Part shown: positions 45,812-57,340 of the stretch, piece by piece
How positions within the stretch are numbered: position 1 is the first letter of the stretch
Layout: each line of letters begins with the position of its first letter
NCBI RefSeq assembly: GCF_030272615.1
Contig: NC_081415.1
Span: forward strand, 512,147,034 to 512,211,033
DNA length: 64,000 nucleotides
Source: Cryptomeria japonica
Lineage: Eukaryota; Streptophyta; Pinopsida; Cupressales; Cupressaceae
Direction: 5' to 3'
Position numbers and translations under genes: made by a program
Notes under the pieces: model-generated
The model's database searches: none
Told to the model about the DNA's origin: nothing
What the model saw: only the letters and a program-made list of their open reading frames with translations

Positions 45812-46090
45812 TTGTCACTCTTTTGGTCCCATTTATAGATCTTTGTCAGTGCATAGATGGACATGCACCCTCTCCATCTTATGTTGGTCGCGGTATTTTG
45901 CATCTTCAATTGCTTGTCCTTCATGCATCCGATCTCCAATTGTCAGTCCGTTCGATCCTATCATTCTTATCGATCAATTGGCCTCTTTTCTAGACATTTC
46001 TAGCCAATTCCTCGAGGGGGCATGCATATGTCATTGTCTAGGGCATTTTCATTATTGTTCTTTGAAACAACGCTTAAAATTGCATTGTCT

Positions 46091-46105
46091 CAAAGAGGGG
46101 CAAAA
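46091..46105 (+). other. Polypurine tract of element D
   Basis: CAAAGAGGGGCAAAA directly before the 3' LTR, as expected for plus-strand priming. Confidence 0.8.
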
Positions 46106-47679
46106 TCTAGACACCTAAAAATGGTCAACGCTTGCGAAGTCATACTTTAACATTTGCGCATTGCCTCATTTTAGGTTTTTGCATCGCATTAACATTTCTC
46201 CTATGATTCGCACTTGGTTTTTATCATTTGCAAGCATCGAGTCATTCTTCTACATTCTTCATTCGTCTTGCTTTCGAATTTGGTCTTGTCAACAACACTA
46301 TCTATTCATGATTTTAATCGATCTTATCCTATTGCATCAATATGCGTTCTTATTTGTCATCATTTTGGACATCGTCAATCCTAATTAGGGTTTTGTCCTC
46401 CTATCAATTTTGCGATCGATTTGTCATCGATTGTTGTCCTCTTATCAATCTTGTCGATTTATCATCAATCCTTATCATTTTCAATCTTGTCGTTTTAACG
46501 ATCGATTTGTCATCGATCGTTGTCATGTTCGATCTTGTCATTTTGCGATTGATTTGTCATTAGTCGTGGTCATTTTCAAACTTGTCGTTTTGCAATCTAT
46601 TTTGTCATCAATCCTTGTCTTTTTGTCAATCTTGTCATTTTGCGATCGATTTGTCATCGATCGTCGTTCTTCTCAATCGTGTCAATTTGGATCAATTTGT
46701 CATTGTTCCTCGTCAATTGGCACATTTTCTCAATCAAATCATTTATCACATTGGTCATTTATCAATTCAAAATCAAATCATGATCGAGTCAATTATCTTT
46801 CATCAAGACTTAATTCATCTTCTAGGATTTTATGATTTAATCATTTAACCTTGTTTGTCATTTCTTTCTCTAGGATTAATAAATTATTTATTTATCCTAA
46901 GTCTTCTCATTGTAATTAAATGTTCATTTAATTGGCTAATTATTCCTCTTTGTGAATTAATTAATAAATGAAAAATTATTAATTAATTTACCTAATTTCT
47001 AATTTTCCTCAATTTATGAATTCCTAATTTCTTAATTCCTCCTATTTTCTAATTTTCTAATTTTCTAATTCCTAATTTCATTTTCCTCCTATTTCTCTCC
47101 TAAATTCATGGAAATGACATGTCAATTTGTCATAAATTTGTCATAATTAACAATCAATCAATTTTTGACATAGAAGTTGTCATAATTTGTCATAAATTAT
47201 CAATCAACAAATTTTGCATAGAAAGTGCATAATTTGTCATAATTTGTCATAATTGACATAATAGATTTGCAATTTCCATTTGAATTGAATCATGCTAATC
47301 TTGTCATCTCTCCAATTTATCTATAAATTGGATGATCTTCATCAATCAAAAAAAAATTGGTAATCAGACTATCGAATTTCTAGTCAATCACATTTCTAGT
47401 ACACTTGATCAAAAATCTTGTCTACATGCTTTCAATTATGTGTGTGCACTTGTAGGTGAGATCCACAACCAAACCATTTGAAGAGGAAAGAAGAACAATG
47501 GAGCCGCATGAAGGAGCATTCAAATCACACCTTTGGTTTGCATAGTCTTTACTTTTGAATGCTTTTATTTCATGTCTCTATTGAGTGTTGTTTAGGATAG
47601 ATCATTGCAATGAATGCTTTTGTGATTGAGCTATTACGTTTATCTTGTCTTGTGATGATTTCCTATTTCCTAACCTACA
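46106..47679 (+). repeat. Element D 3' LTR
   Basis: 1,574 bases, TCTAGACACC...CCTACA, followed by GTAAT (47680-47684) and the right half of C's LTR. The first copy starts TGTAGACACC, so the second base has changed here. TATA-like CTATAAAT at 47321-47328. It matches 24102-25675 at roughly 96% by eye. Confidence 0.92.
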
Positions 47680-48672
47680 GTAATATTTAATGAAGGAAGC
47701 TGATGAGATAGAGGGGATTAAATTATTGGTAAGCCGTGTATGAAGATTGTTAAAGAATCTATGGTAAAGAAAGATTGGCAGGAATATCTACAGCTCACAT
47801 TGAACCGCAATACCCTAACACAAGTTCCAAGGTGAAAATGCAAGTTCCAAGGTGGGGTAAAACATTTTCAGATCGAAGGATACATTGAACCTAGACAAGA
47901 TTGAAGATTTGATGGCTATGATTGATCATGGGAAATGTGATCAAGGAGATGAAGCGGTTGGAAGATTGTTTATAAATAGGAAACTGTTTATAAACAATGT
48001 ATGTGGGCAAGTGTATGCACAAGGATGCTACATAGTGATTACCGAGCACAGAAGCTTGAAGACCTATTTTGATAATAGAGTATAGAGCCCAGCAGAGGGA
48101 GAAGATAAGTCCTATGAATTGATTGTATTGAGGAAATGAGAATCTGCTTCAACATTTTTAGATGTGAAGTTGCAGACATATTTTTATTACTGTTATTTTG
48201 AGAAGTAGTAGAAAATCTCTTAACCGAGTGGACTTAACAGTCTTATTTGTAAAATCCTCTAGCAAGGTGAAATTCTTATTGAGTGTTTGAAATCCTTTAA
48301 CAAGCTCACTTCTAACAAGGTGAAGATCCTAACAGATCTAAAGGAAATCTCTTAACTGGGTCACATCTAGCAATATGTTTGTAATCTTTAACAGGATTTG
48401 CTTTTAACCGAGCATACTCTAGAAGAGTATATTTCTTAGTGGGTCCAAAATACCACAGTGGTTTTTCGCTATTTGGGTTTCCACGTTAAATCTAGTGTTA
48501 TATGTTTTTGATCTTATCTATTTATGGGTCTGCATGCATTACTATTTTTATGATAAGGTTACTGAGGTTGAATCTGTTGTTTGTATTGAAGATTAAGTTT
48601 GAATGATTCACCCCCCCTCTCATATTGTTAGCTTGGCATCTGTACTAATCATATTTAGTATCATAACTATGA
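47680..48672 (+). repeat. Element C 5' LTR, right part, second copy
   Basis: Joined to the intact C body: it is followed by a primer site TGGCATCAGAGC (48675-48686, one change from the expected TGGTATCAGAGC). Nearly the same as 25676-26671. Confidence 0.87.
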
Positions 48673-48674
48673 AT

Positions 48675-48686
48675 TGGCATCAGAGC
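48675..48686 (+). other. Primer binding site of element C
   Basis: TGGCATCAGAGC, one substitution from the initiator-Met form TGGTATCAGAGC. Confidence 0.75.
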
Positions 48687-48699
48687 TTTGGACTCCGAA

Positions 48700-49782
48700 A
48701 GAAAAGTTTAAAGGCACTTGAGTTATAAGAGGGATGCACCAAAGCTGAATAAGTCAAGTTTCTCTACATTGTAGAAAAGGATGAAGCTGCATCTATCAAG
48801 AATTGGAGAATATGTTGTCTATTATCTGGAGAATGATTTCATCACACTGAGCACCTATCCATTGACAATGGAAGAGATAAAGGCAAAACAAGAGCATATT
48901 CAAGCAATGATTGAAATAACATCTGCATTGACCGACTCAAAGTTTAATGATCTAGAAGGATGTACTGATGCAAAGGCAATGTGGACTAAGCTCATAGCTA
49001 TGTATGGTGGAGATGAACATGTTCATAGAGAAAAAGTGGATATTCTAAGAGGAAAACTTGAATCTATGAGGATGAATGAAGGTGAGAACATAACCCATCA
49101 TAGTACAAGAATAAAGGAGATTGTAAATCAAATCAAAGGAGTAGGAGGAACTATTGAAGAAAAGGATGTAACAAGTAAGATGCTGAGAACCCTTCTACCT
49201 GCCTATGCAATCTGAGTCTCTGCAATCAATGAATTGAGGTTTGTACCCAATATGCCAGTTTCTTTAGATGCTACTATTGGTAAGCTACATGCATTTGAGT
49301 TAAGTAACTTTGATAACAGTGGGTCATCAGTAAATAAAGTTGAATCTGCATTCAATTCTTTTCATATTGATGAAATTAATGATTACAATGATAGAAAGTA
49401 TAAGTACTCTGAAGGGAATCATAGTGGAGCAAGTGAAAGATTTTGCAAAAACATGGAAGAGGTACACAAACTGTATGAGGAAATCAGAAAGCAAGAAGAG
49501 TTTGAAGCACTATTAGCCAGAAGGCTACCGAGAGGAAAAGGTAAGTATAAAGGATAGCTACCTTTAAAATGTTTCAATTGTGATAAGATAGGACATATGG
49601 CTTCTAATTGTCCTGAGAAAGAATCTAGTGAAAAAAGAGATTACTGAGATGACAAACAGAAAGATAATCATTACAGAGGACACCGAGACTTCAGTAGAAG
49701 AGATAAAAAGACATGCCTAATAACTATTGAGGAATCTAATGATGATAAATAAGATGAAACTGATACAGAGGAAGTTGTTTAT
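48700..49782 (+). pseudogene. Element C gag
   Basis: Copia gag with the UBN2-type capsid: NDFITLSTYPLTMEEIKAKQ, MIEITSALTDSKFNDLEGCT, AKAMWTKLIAMYGGDEHVHR, ILRGKLESMRMNEGENI and ELRFVPNMPVSLDATIGKL. The zinc knuckle CFNCDKIGHMASNC is intact (near 49573-49614). Stops: TGA after AYAI, TAG after KYKG, TGA after KRDY, TAA after DDK. The true start is not clear because ATG 48781 lies inside the domain and a TAG precedes it. Confidence 0.88.
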
Positions 49783-50340
49783 GTGGCTATCAAAGATGGA
49801 TCAGATGAAGAAAGGTATGAAGAAAAAGCTATAATATTTCATATAAATACTAATGATTCTTGCATCATAGATAGTGGTTGCTCACATCACATGACAGGTG
49901 ATAAACACAAATTTATTAAATTAGATGATTATGATGGAGGCTATGTAAGATTTGGTAATGATGCACCATGTTCAATAAGAGGTAAAGGATCCATAACACT
50001 TGTTGACAATGCTAAATGTAATGATTTTTATTGGGTTGAAGGTTTGAAATACAATTTGTTGAGTGTAGCATAGCTAAACAAAGCAGGTTACCGAATATAG
50101 TTTGAAAAAGGAATTGTCAAAGTTCATGACAAGCATGGAAAGTTAGCTGCTACCAGGACACAAACAAGAGGTAATACATTTCATCTTGACTCAACTCAAA
50201 ATAAATGTCTATATGCAAGGATAGATGATACCTGGTTATGGCATAAAAGGTTTTGTCATGTTAATTTTGATAATCTAATCAAAATAAGTAAGAAGCACCG
50301 AGTAAGAGGTCTATCAAGTCTTGAAAAACCTGAGAATGCT
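49783..50340 (+). pseudogene. Element C protease and pre-integrase region
   Basis: SCIIDSGCSHHMTGD near 49858-49902 keeps DSG. VEGLKYNLLSVA then has TAG where Gln is expected (50071-50073), and a second TAG follows GYRI. The GAG-pre-integrase block TWLWHKRFCHVNFDNLIKIS lies near 50230-50290. Same frame as gag. Confidence 0.88.
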
Positions 50341-51372
50341 ATGTGTAAAGGATGCCAGAGGGGTAAGATGACAAGATCAAGCTTTACAAGTAAGTCCTAC
50401 ACTTCTAAGGGAATTTTAGATCTTGTGCATAGTGATCTTTGTGGTCCTATGAAAGTTCAGAGTTATTATGGTGATAAATATTTCATATTATTTGTGGATG
50501 ATTACTCAAGGATGATGTCTGTAATGTTTTTAAAAGAAAAATCAGAAGCTTTTCAAATGTTTAAATGGTACAAGGCTAGAGTTGAAAATGAAATAGGAAG
50601 ACAACTGAAATGTCTCAGATTAGATAGAGGAGGAGAGTTTTCTTCTGATGAGTTCAACTTATTTTGCAATGATCATGGTATAAAAAGACAAGTCTCTGCA
50701 CCGAGAACTCCACAGCAGAATGGGATAGCTAAGAGAAGGAATAGATCTATTGTGGATTGTGCCAGAACCTTGATGATTGAAAAGAAAGTTCCATAAACAT
50801 TTTGGAGAGAAGCAATAAGAATAGCAGTTTACACCCTGAACCGAGTACAACTGAAGAAAGGAACTTTGAAGACACCTTATGAAATCTGGTATGACAAGAA
50901 ACCTAATGTAAGTTATTTTAAAATCTTTGGGAGTAGATTCTATGTTCACAAAGATGACAGAAATGGTAAGTTTGATTAGAAAAGTGAAGAAGGAACATTT
51001 CTAGGTTATTCTTCTAGAAGCAAAGCATTTAAATGTCTAATCAAATCGTCTAACAAAATAGTACAAAGTGCAAATGTGAAAATTGATGAATTTGGAGAAA
51101 GAAATGATGAAGGAAACTCCAAAGAACCAGAAGATTATGAAGGATTTGTCTATGTTCAACCGAGAAGTCCTACCGAGAAGACTGCTGGAGAAAATATCCA
51201 GTTACCAAGTGATGAAGAAGATCATATAGAGCCTACCAAGCCTATATTAGCCAAGTATGTCAGAAGGAATCATGCACCAAGTCAGATTATAGGAGATAAG
51301 AATGATTCAATGATGACAAGGAACAAACTGAGATAGAACACATGTCTAATATTTGAATTTGAACCAAGAATA
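50341..51372 (+). pseudogene. Element C integrase
   Basis: MCKGCQRGKMTRSSF (Cys pair), LVHSDLCGPMKVQS (Asp), CLRLDRGGEFSSDEFNLFCN (second Asp with a DNG to DRG change), and TPQQNGIAKRRNRSIVD, in which the catalytic Glu of the VxER/AER-type motif appears to be Lys. TAA after KKVP at the expected Gln, TAG after KFD and TAG after NKLR. The tail is rich in Glu and Pro. Confidence 0.88.
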
Positions 51373-52071
51373 GTGAAAGAGGCATTTAATAGTGAAGATT
51401 GGATAAATGCTATGACAAAAGAGATTGATCAAATCAAGAAGAATGACACATGGACAATGGTCCCAAGACCGAAGGACAAAAATGTAATTGGTGCAAAGTG
51501 GATCTTCAGAAACAAGCTAAATGAAAAAGGTGAGGTCATTCAGAATAAAGCAAGACTAGTTTGAAAAGGTTACACCCAAGAAGAAGGAATTGATTATGGT
51601 GAGACTTTTGCACCTATGACAATACTTGAAGGAGTAAGAACATTGTTGGCATATGCTACTTACAAGAATTTCAAGGTATATCAAATGGATGTCAAATCTG
51701 CATTTCTGAATGGTATATTAGAAGAAGAAGTTTTCATTGAACAACCTAAAGGATTTGTTGAAGGAGAAAATAATGATCAGGTATGTAAATTGAACAAAGC
51801 TTTATATGGTCTGAAACAAGCACCTAGAGCATGGTATGAGAGATTGCACTCATATTTGATCAAAATTGGTTTTATAAGAACAAGTGAAAACAACAATATG
51901 TACATGAAGAATGATGAAAATGGAATACTAATCTCAACCATATTTGTTGATGATATTATCTTTAGTGGAAATGAATCTCTATGCAAGAACTTTGGAAATG
52001 AAATGAGTAAAGAATTTGAGATGTCATTAATCAGTGAGATAAAATATTTTATAGCTCTGTAGATACTGCAA
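51373..52071 (+). pseudogene. Element C reverse transcriptase
   Basis: MKEAFNSEDWINAMTKEIDQ, WTMVPRPKDKNVIGAKWIFR, KGYTQEEGIDYGETFAPM, QMDVKSAFLNGILEEEVFIE, LNKALYGLKQAPRAWYERL and the catalytic IFVDDIIFSG (near 51938-51967). TGA after NKARLV at the Cys/Trp position and TAG after YFIAL at the Gln of a FLGLQ-type motif (52060-52062). Confidence 0.92.
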
Positions 52072-52896
52072 ATGAAAGATGAGATTTTCATTACCCAATC
52101 CAAGTACATAAAGGAAATCTTGAAGAAATTTGGAATGGAGGATTCAAAACAAGTAAGTACTCCTATGACTACCAACTGTAAACCATCAAAGAATGATGAA
52201 TCTGCATCTGTTGATGAGACACTTTACCGATCTATGATTGGAAAGCTACAATATGTTGTTCATAGCAGGCCAGATATAGCACATGCAGTAGGTATTGTTG
52301 CAAGATTTTCTACAGATCCTAAGGAAACACACATGATGACAATCAAAAGAATTTTTAGTTACTTAAAGGGCACTAAAGATTATGGCTTAGTATATCAAAA
52401 AGGAAATGTTTTTGATTTAAAAGTTTATATTGATGCTGATTGGGCAGGCAACATTGATGATAGGAAAAGCACAAGTGGAGGAGCTTTCTTTTTAGGAGAA
52501 AGACTAGTGAGTTGGCTTAGCAAGAAACAAGGAGGTGTTTCTCAGTCAACAATATAAGTTGAATATGTTGCTGCAACACTGAATTGCACCAATATAGAAT
52601 AGATCAGACAACTATTGGAAGGCATAAATGAGCAAGTTACCGAGCCAGTAACTATATTCTGTGATAACACTAGTGCCATTAACATTTCAAAGAATCCTGT
52701 TATGCACTCTAAGACAAAGCACATCTCTATCAAATATCATTATCTTAGAGAAGAAGTTCAAGAGAAGAAAGTGGTTTTGGAGTATGTTAGCACAAAGGAA
52801 CAAATTGCAGACATCTTCACCAAGCCACTTCCAAAGGACACTTTTGAGTATCTTAGAAGTCAGTTAGGGGTCCTACCCCTATCTTCCATTCACTGA
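52072..52896 (+). pseudogene. Element C RNase H
   Basis: SKYIKEILKKFGMEDSKQVS and YRSMIGKLQYVVHSRPDIAH lead to RNase H: LKVYIDADWAGNIDDRKSTS, VEYVAATLNCTNIE with TAG at the expected Trp, VTIFCDNTSAINISKNPVMH and EQIADIFTKPLPKD, ending at TGA 52894-52896. All catalytic acidic residues are visible. The whole gag-pol from 48781 to 52896 is in one frame, with 13 internal stops and no frameshift. Confidence 0.92.
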
Positions 52897-53310
52897 TCGA
52901 GTTTGATGAAAGCATCAATTCGATGGCTCTACAGAATATCTTTTAGGAGTTGATGCTGATTTACACACTTTAGGAGGTTTTCTAAAGGTGTGTAGGAAAT
53001 AATAAATAGGGAACAGGAATTGAAGACAAAATGCTCTGACTGAGACTGAATTGATACATAACAGCATGGAATTCACTTCTCAAAGGAAGAAATTATGTTG
53101 ATAGTTCTTTTCATTTTTGGCATTGTTGTCAAAGGGGGAGCAGACTAATGTATTCGAGAGAAGTCTATTGACCAAAGAAGAAGACTACATTTCAGAACCG
53201 GGGAGAAGACTAATGACAAAGGGAGAGCATTTCAAAATTTCATAGCAATCTGATTCCAAATCAATAAAGTCAAATCAATTGGTTTTGCCATCAATGCCAA
53301 AGGGGGAGAT
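52897..53310 (+). other. Element C 3' region with two polypurine tracts
   Basis: No ORF follows pol, so no envelope-like gene remains. Two similar tracts are present: TTGTCAAAGGGGGAGCAGA near 53126-53144 and AAAGGGGGAGAT at 53299-53310, the second abutting the LTR. Paired tracts of this kind are frequent in SIRE-like elements. Confidence 0.7.
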
Positions 53311-54809
53311 TGACAAGAAGAAGGTTGGCATTCCAATTACAATGAGAGATTGTTGGCATTCCAATAAGGATATTTAGAAGGTTGTTGATGACTATGGATA
53401 TAACTGATTAAGGATGATTACTATCTTAATATTATTATTTTGTCATTGATGTCAAGAAATTGATTTTTTAATTTAGTATGATGTTGGGTCATAATCTAAG
53501 AAGTATGATTTGATGAGTATAAAGATGTCGGTAAAAGACATAGAAAGAATATGATGAATAAGGGGATAAGTTATTCAATGGGCAACTATTACCGAGTTAG
53601 ACAACATTGAGATCATGATGTTTAGATTGTTTTGATATCCTACATATGCTATTGTTTGAAAGGTTAATACTATGCTATGTTACTAAGCAAAGAACCTAGT
53701 CGATAAACCCTAAGGTTATCGCTATTGGTTAATGAAGGCAGATTGTCTACCGAGTGAAGTTTAGTATTTACCGAGTTACAACCGAGCTATAACAGAATGC
53801 ATTAAATGTTTACATGTGATATTTAATGAAGGAATCTAATGAGCTAGAGCAAATTAAATGATTGGTAAGCCATGTATGAAGATTGTTAAAGAATCTATGG
53901 TAAAGAAAGATTAGGAGGAAGATCTACAACTCAGATTGAACTACAATACCCTAACACAAGTTCCAAGGTGAAAATGCAAGTTCCAAGGTGGGGTAAAACA
54001 TTTTCAGATCAAAGGATACATTGAGCCTAGACAAGATTGAAGATCTGATGGCTATTATTGATCATGGGAAATGTGATCAAGGAGATGAAGCGGTTGGAAG
54101 ATTGTTTATAAATAGGAAATTGTTGATAAACAATGTATGTGGGCAAGTGTATGCATAGGGATGCTACATAGTGATTACCGAGCACATAAGATTGAAGACC
54201 TATTTTGATAACAGAGTATAGAGCCCAGTAGAGGGACAAGATAAGTCCTATGAATTGATTGTATTGAGTAAATGAGAATCTGCTTCAACATTTTTAGATG
54301 TGAAGTTGCAGACATATTTTTATTATTGTTATTTTGAGAAGTAGTAGAAAATCTCTTAACCGAGTGGACTTAACAGTCTTATTTGTAAAATCCTCTAGCA
54401 AGGTGACATTCTTATTGAGTGTTTGAAATCCTTTAACAAGGTCACTTCTAACAAGGTGAAGATCCTAACAAATCTAAGAGAAATCTCTTAACCGGGTCAC
54501 ATCTAGCAATGTGTTTGTAATCTTTAACAAGATTTGCTTTTAACCGAGCATACTCTAGAAGAGTATATTTCTTAGTGGGTCTGAAATCCCATAGTGGTTT
54601 TTCCCTATTTGGGTTTCCACGTTAAATCTGGTGTTATATGTTTGTGATCTTATCTATTTATGGGTCTACATGCATTACTATTTTTCTGATAAGGTTACCA
54701 AGGTTGAATTTGTTGTTTTTATTAAAGATTAAGTTTGAATGATTCACTCCCCCCTCTCATATTGTTAGTTTGGCATCCGTACTAATCATATTTAGTATCA
54801 GAACTATCC
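53311..54809 (+). repeat. Element C 3' LTR, uninterrupted
   Basis: About 1.5 kb, from TGACAAGAAG after the polypurine tract to GAACTATCC before CATGG. It covers both halves of the split 5' LTR, which proves that D's LTR was inserted in the 5' copy. It differs more from the two right-half copies than they do from each other. Confidence 0.87.
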
Positions 54810-55649
54810 CATGGGTCATTTTTGGCAAACATTATGGAGGAGACTAGGAACTAACTTGTCATTTAGCTCAATTTACCATCCACAAATAGATGGTTAGACT
54901 GAGGTCATCAATAGGGTGTTAGGTAACTTGTTGAGGTGTTTAACTAAGGAGTATGGCCAAACATGGGACCTAGTCATTTCTCAAGCAGAGTATGCATATA
55001 ATGATAGTGTGAATAGAACCATTGGTAGAAGTCCTTTTGAGGTTGTCTATGGCAGACATCCAAGAGGAGTATGTGAGTTGAGAGACCTTGGTAGTTTGGA
55101 AATGAAGAGTGGGTAAGCAGAAGACTTCACTCAAACCATCAAGGAAGTTCAAGAGCAGGTTAAGAAGGCCATCGTTGAATCCACTCAAAAACTAAAGCCA
55201 AAGTGGATGAGAAAAAGAGAGAAGTTTAGTTCAAGGTGGATGACTATGTGATTGTCCATTTGAGCAAAGCTAGGATGCAAGGAGGTAAGCCTACCAAACT
55301 ATAGATGAGAAGGGTAGGACCTTGTAGAATCCTATCACAATATGGTAAGAATACCTACAAAGTTGACCTGCCTTTAGATTTAGCTATATCACTAGTCTTT
55401 AATGTAGCTGACCTGATCATGTAAAAGGGTGAGATAGAAGGGCAGACTGAGAACCAAGCCAAGGTACTGTAGGACCTTGATGTGAATGTCTTACCACAGG
55501 TGAAGAAGCCTAAAGAAGAGGAGATCTTGGAATCAAGAGTGAAGAAGTCAACTAGACACCAGGTCTACATGGAGCACTTAGTGAAATGGGCAGATCAACC
55601 AGTATTTGAAACTACATGGGTGGAGGAGAGTAGGTTCAAGGCACTTTGA
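54810..55649 (+). pseudogene. Element B integrase C-terminal part with chromodomain
   Basis: Continues from 23555: HFWQTLWRRLGTNLSFSSIY, YHPQIDGxTEVINRVLGNLL with TAG at the Gln, then YAYNDSVNRTIGRSPFEVVY and, after a frame change near 55190, VDDYVIVHLSKARMQGGKP and RRVGPCRILSQYGKNTYKV. The last 45 codons, EEILESRVKKSTRHQVYMEH and LVKWADQPVFETTWVEESRF, form a chromodomain (near 55516-55640), which in chromoviruses is thought to target integration to marked chromatin. Ends at TGA 55647-55649. Confidence 0.9.
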
Positions 55650-55693
55650 ATAGACCTGGCTCTCATCTCTTCTTCTTTTTCTTAATTGTGTGC

Positions 55694-55705
55694 AGAGGGG
55701 GAGTA
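55694..55705 (+). other. Polypurine tract of element B
   Basis: AGAGGGGGAGTA immediately before TGGTGTAGG of the 3' LTR. Confidence 0.82.
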
Positions 55706-56453
55706 TGGTGTAGGAGCACCCTTCTAGACTCTTTCTCTTTCTTTTTCTTGTTGGTGATATGCTTCTTATGAAGCCATTATACATGAATAAGAGCTATGAG
55801 CTCATGTGTGCTAGACTAGGTCCTAGTTAGGGTCCTAGTGGAGATCTTAGGGGTTATGAGTCAAGATTGTGATTTTATTGAAAATGGAGGGTATGTGTGT
55901 CCTTGAAGTGTTTAGGGGTCCTTTCTAACATGGTGGTGTCCTTAGGTTGGCCCATTGTGGGTCTAGGAGTCATAAAAAGCAACATTGGGAAAGTTGCTCA
56001 AAAGTTGCATGACAACTTCTAAAAGTTGTGAAGCAACTTTTCCACCATAATGTCAAATTCTTTAGGTTAGTGTGGAAAACCCTAGTTTGGGCACACAGAC
56101 TGAGGTATAGGTAGTATAAGTACTTGCAAACCCTAAATGAAAGGGTTGGATGTTAGAGATTGTACGACCCTAGAAAAAGATTAGATTGAGACTGTGAAAC
56201 TGTGACTAGTCAGTTTGTATGAAGCAATCAAGCAAGTTAATGAATTGAAAAATGTCTAAAACTATGTGGAATGTTTTTCATGGTGTAAATAATTTCATTT
56301 CAAGCAAATATTTTAGGATCTTACTTGCATATTGAGTGTGTGTGTAAATAGTCTGCAAATTGTCTTCTTATTGTCTAGTTTTGGACAGGATTGTGTAAAT
56401 GAAGTCTTAACTCCATTCCCCGTTGTGGAACCACCATGAAACCATGGGGAATG
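55706..56453 (+). repeat. Element B 3' LTR, first part
   Basis: Matches the first part of 18147-19752 closely and is cut by element E after ATGGGGAATG. The rest is expected beyond E, off-window. Confidence 0.88.
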
Positions 56454-57269
56454 TGTTGGAATATGGAAACTCCAATGAGACATTATGTGTGATTGAAGGT
56501 TTTGTCATTGATGGAAACCTTGCAATCATATGGCACCGGCAAGACATCATACCGACAAAGCATTATTCACGCAAGATAGTGCACCAGCATCAACAAGATC
56601 ACTCTACACCGGCACCGGCACTAGCACAGAAGAAAAGATGTATACCGGCACAAAGGCCGACAGGATTTTTGATATGTAATATTTTGATTATTATTGCAAG
56701 CTAACTTGGAAAATTGTAAAATGACTCTTGTATATAAAAGAGATCATTGTAGACATTTTAAAAAGGTAAGTAAGCGAACAAAAAGGAAAATTATTAGGCA
56801 GACCTAATGTGTGAAATATAGGTTAAGGGTATATGTAAAGAATAGAGAAAGAACCAGTACTGAATCTGGCATTGGAGATGGTATTGTAAAGCAGTACAAG
56901 TCATTGGATTAGTGTAATCCTTATTGTAAATTAGTGTGACTTCTCATTGAGCAGTAAGCTCTAGGCAATTTCCCTCCCTGCATGTGCAGACCCCTATTGT
57001 AAGTAATATTCTCTTATTGGCCAGTAAGTGAATATTGTGGGTCACAAATCCCAGCAAGGTTTTTCCCACACTAGGTTGTCTCATTAAACATCTTGTGTTA
57101 TGGTGTTCTTTTCACATGGATGTTTTTGATTCTGTTTATTACATTAATTCTTGCATACCCGTACACTACTACTTTATGTTCTGTATGTTTTAACTTAAAG
57201 AAATTTGACTACCGGTCAGATATTGATTCAACCCCCCCCCCCTTCTTAGTATCTGTGGGAACCCTAACA
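56454..57269 (+). repeat. Element E 5' LTR
   Basis: 816 bases, TGTTGGAATATGG...CCCTAACA. TATA box TATATAAA at 56731-56738. It contains ACCGGCACCGGCAC. A C-run precedes CTTCTTAGTATCTG. Matches 63565 onward at about 90% by eye. Confidence 0.92.
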
Positions 57270-57271
57270 AT

Positions 57272-57283
57272 TGGTATCAGAGC
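57272..57283 (+). other. Primer binding site of element E
   Basis: Perfect TGGTATCAGAGC, two bases after the 5' LTR; complementary to initiator methionine tRNA. Confidence 0.9.
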
Positions 57284-57340
57284 CGGGTCCTCTATTTTCA
57301 GAAGCATAACAACTTGAGGAAGATCTTGACACCGGTAAAG

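Larger units (their letters stand above)
23556..54809 (+). mobile_element. Element C: SIRE-like Ty1/copia element with D and F nested inside
   Basis: Flanked by CATGG at 23551-23555 and 54810-54814; removing C and one copy restores B's integrase frame. Own parts are the left 5' LTR (23556-24101), right 5' LTR plus gag start in two copies (25676-26922 and 47680-48906), gag-pol to 52896, and 3' LTR 53311-54809. The order gag, protease, integrase, RT, RNase H is copia. RT and 3' end style (GCCAATG-type spacer followed by AAAGGGGGAGAT) suggest the SIRE branch; the branch call is tentative. Confidence 0.85.
18147..56453 (+). mobile_element. Element B: chromovirus (Ty3/gypsy), split by C and E
   Basis: Own parts are 18147-23555 and 54810-56453; element C fills the gap. 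Order: LTR, Met primer site, gag, protease, RT, RNase H, integrase, chromodomain, polypurine tract, LTR. A chromodomain at the integrase C-terminus and the gag-pol order mark the chromovirus branch. Its left edge sits in A's 3' LTR with CTTAA (18142-18146) as a candidate target copy. The right edge is off-window because E interrupts the 3' LTR at 56454. Confidence 0.85.

Noticed and set aside
56423-56704. Open frame of 93 codons, similar to 63564-63830
   Set aside because: Both lie in E's two LTRs; similarity is that of the LTRs, and no protein motif is present.
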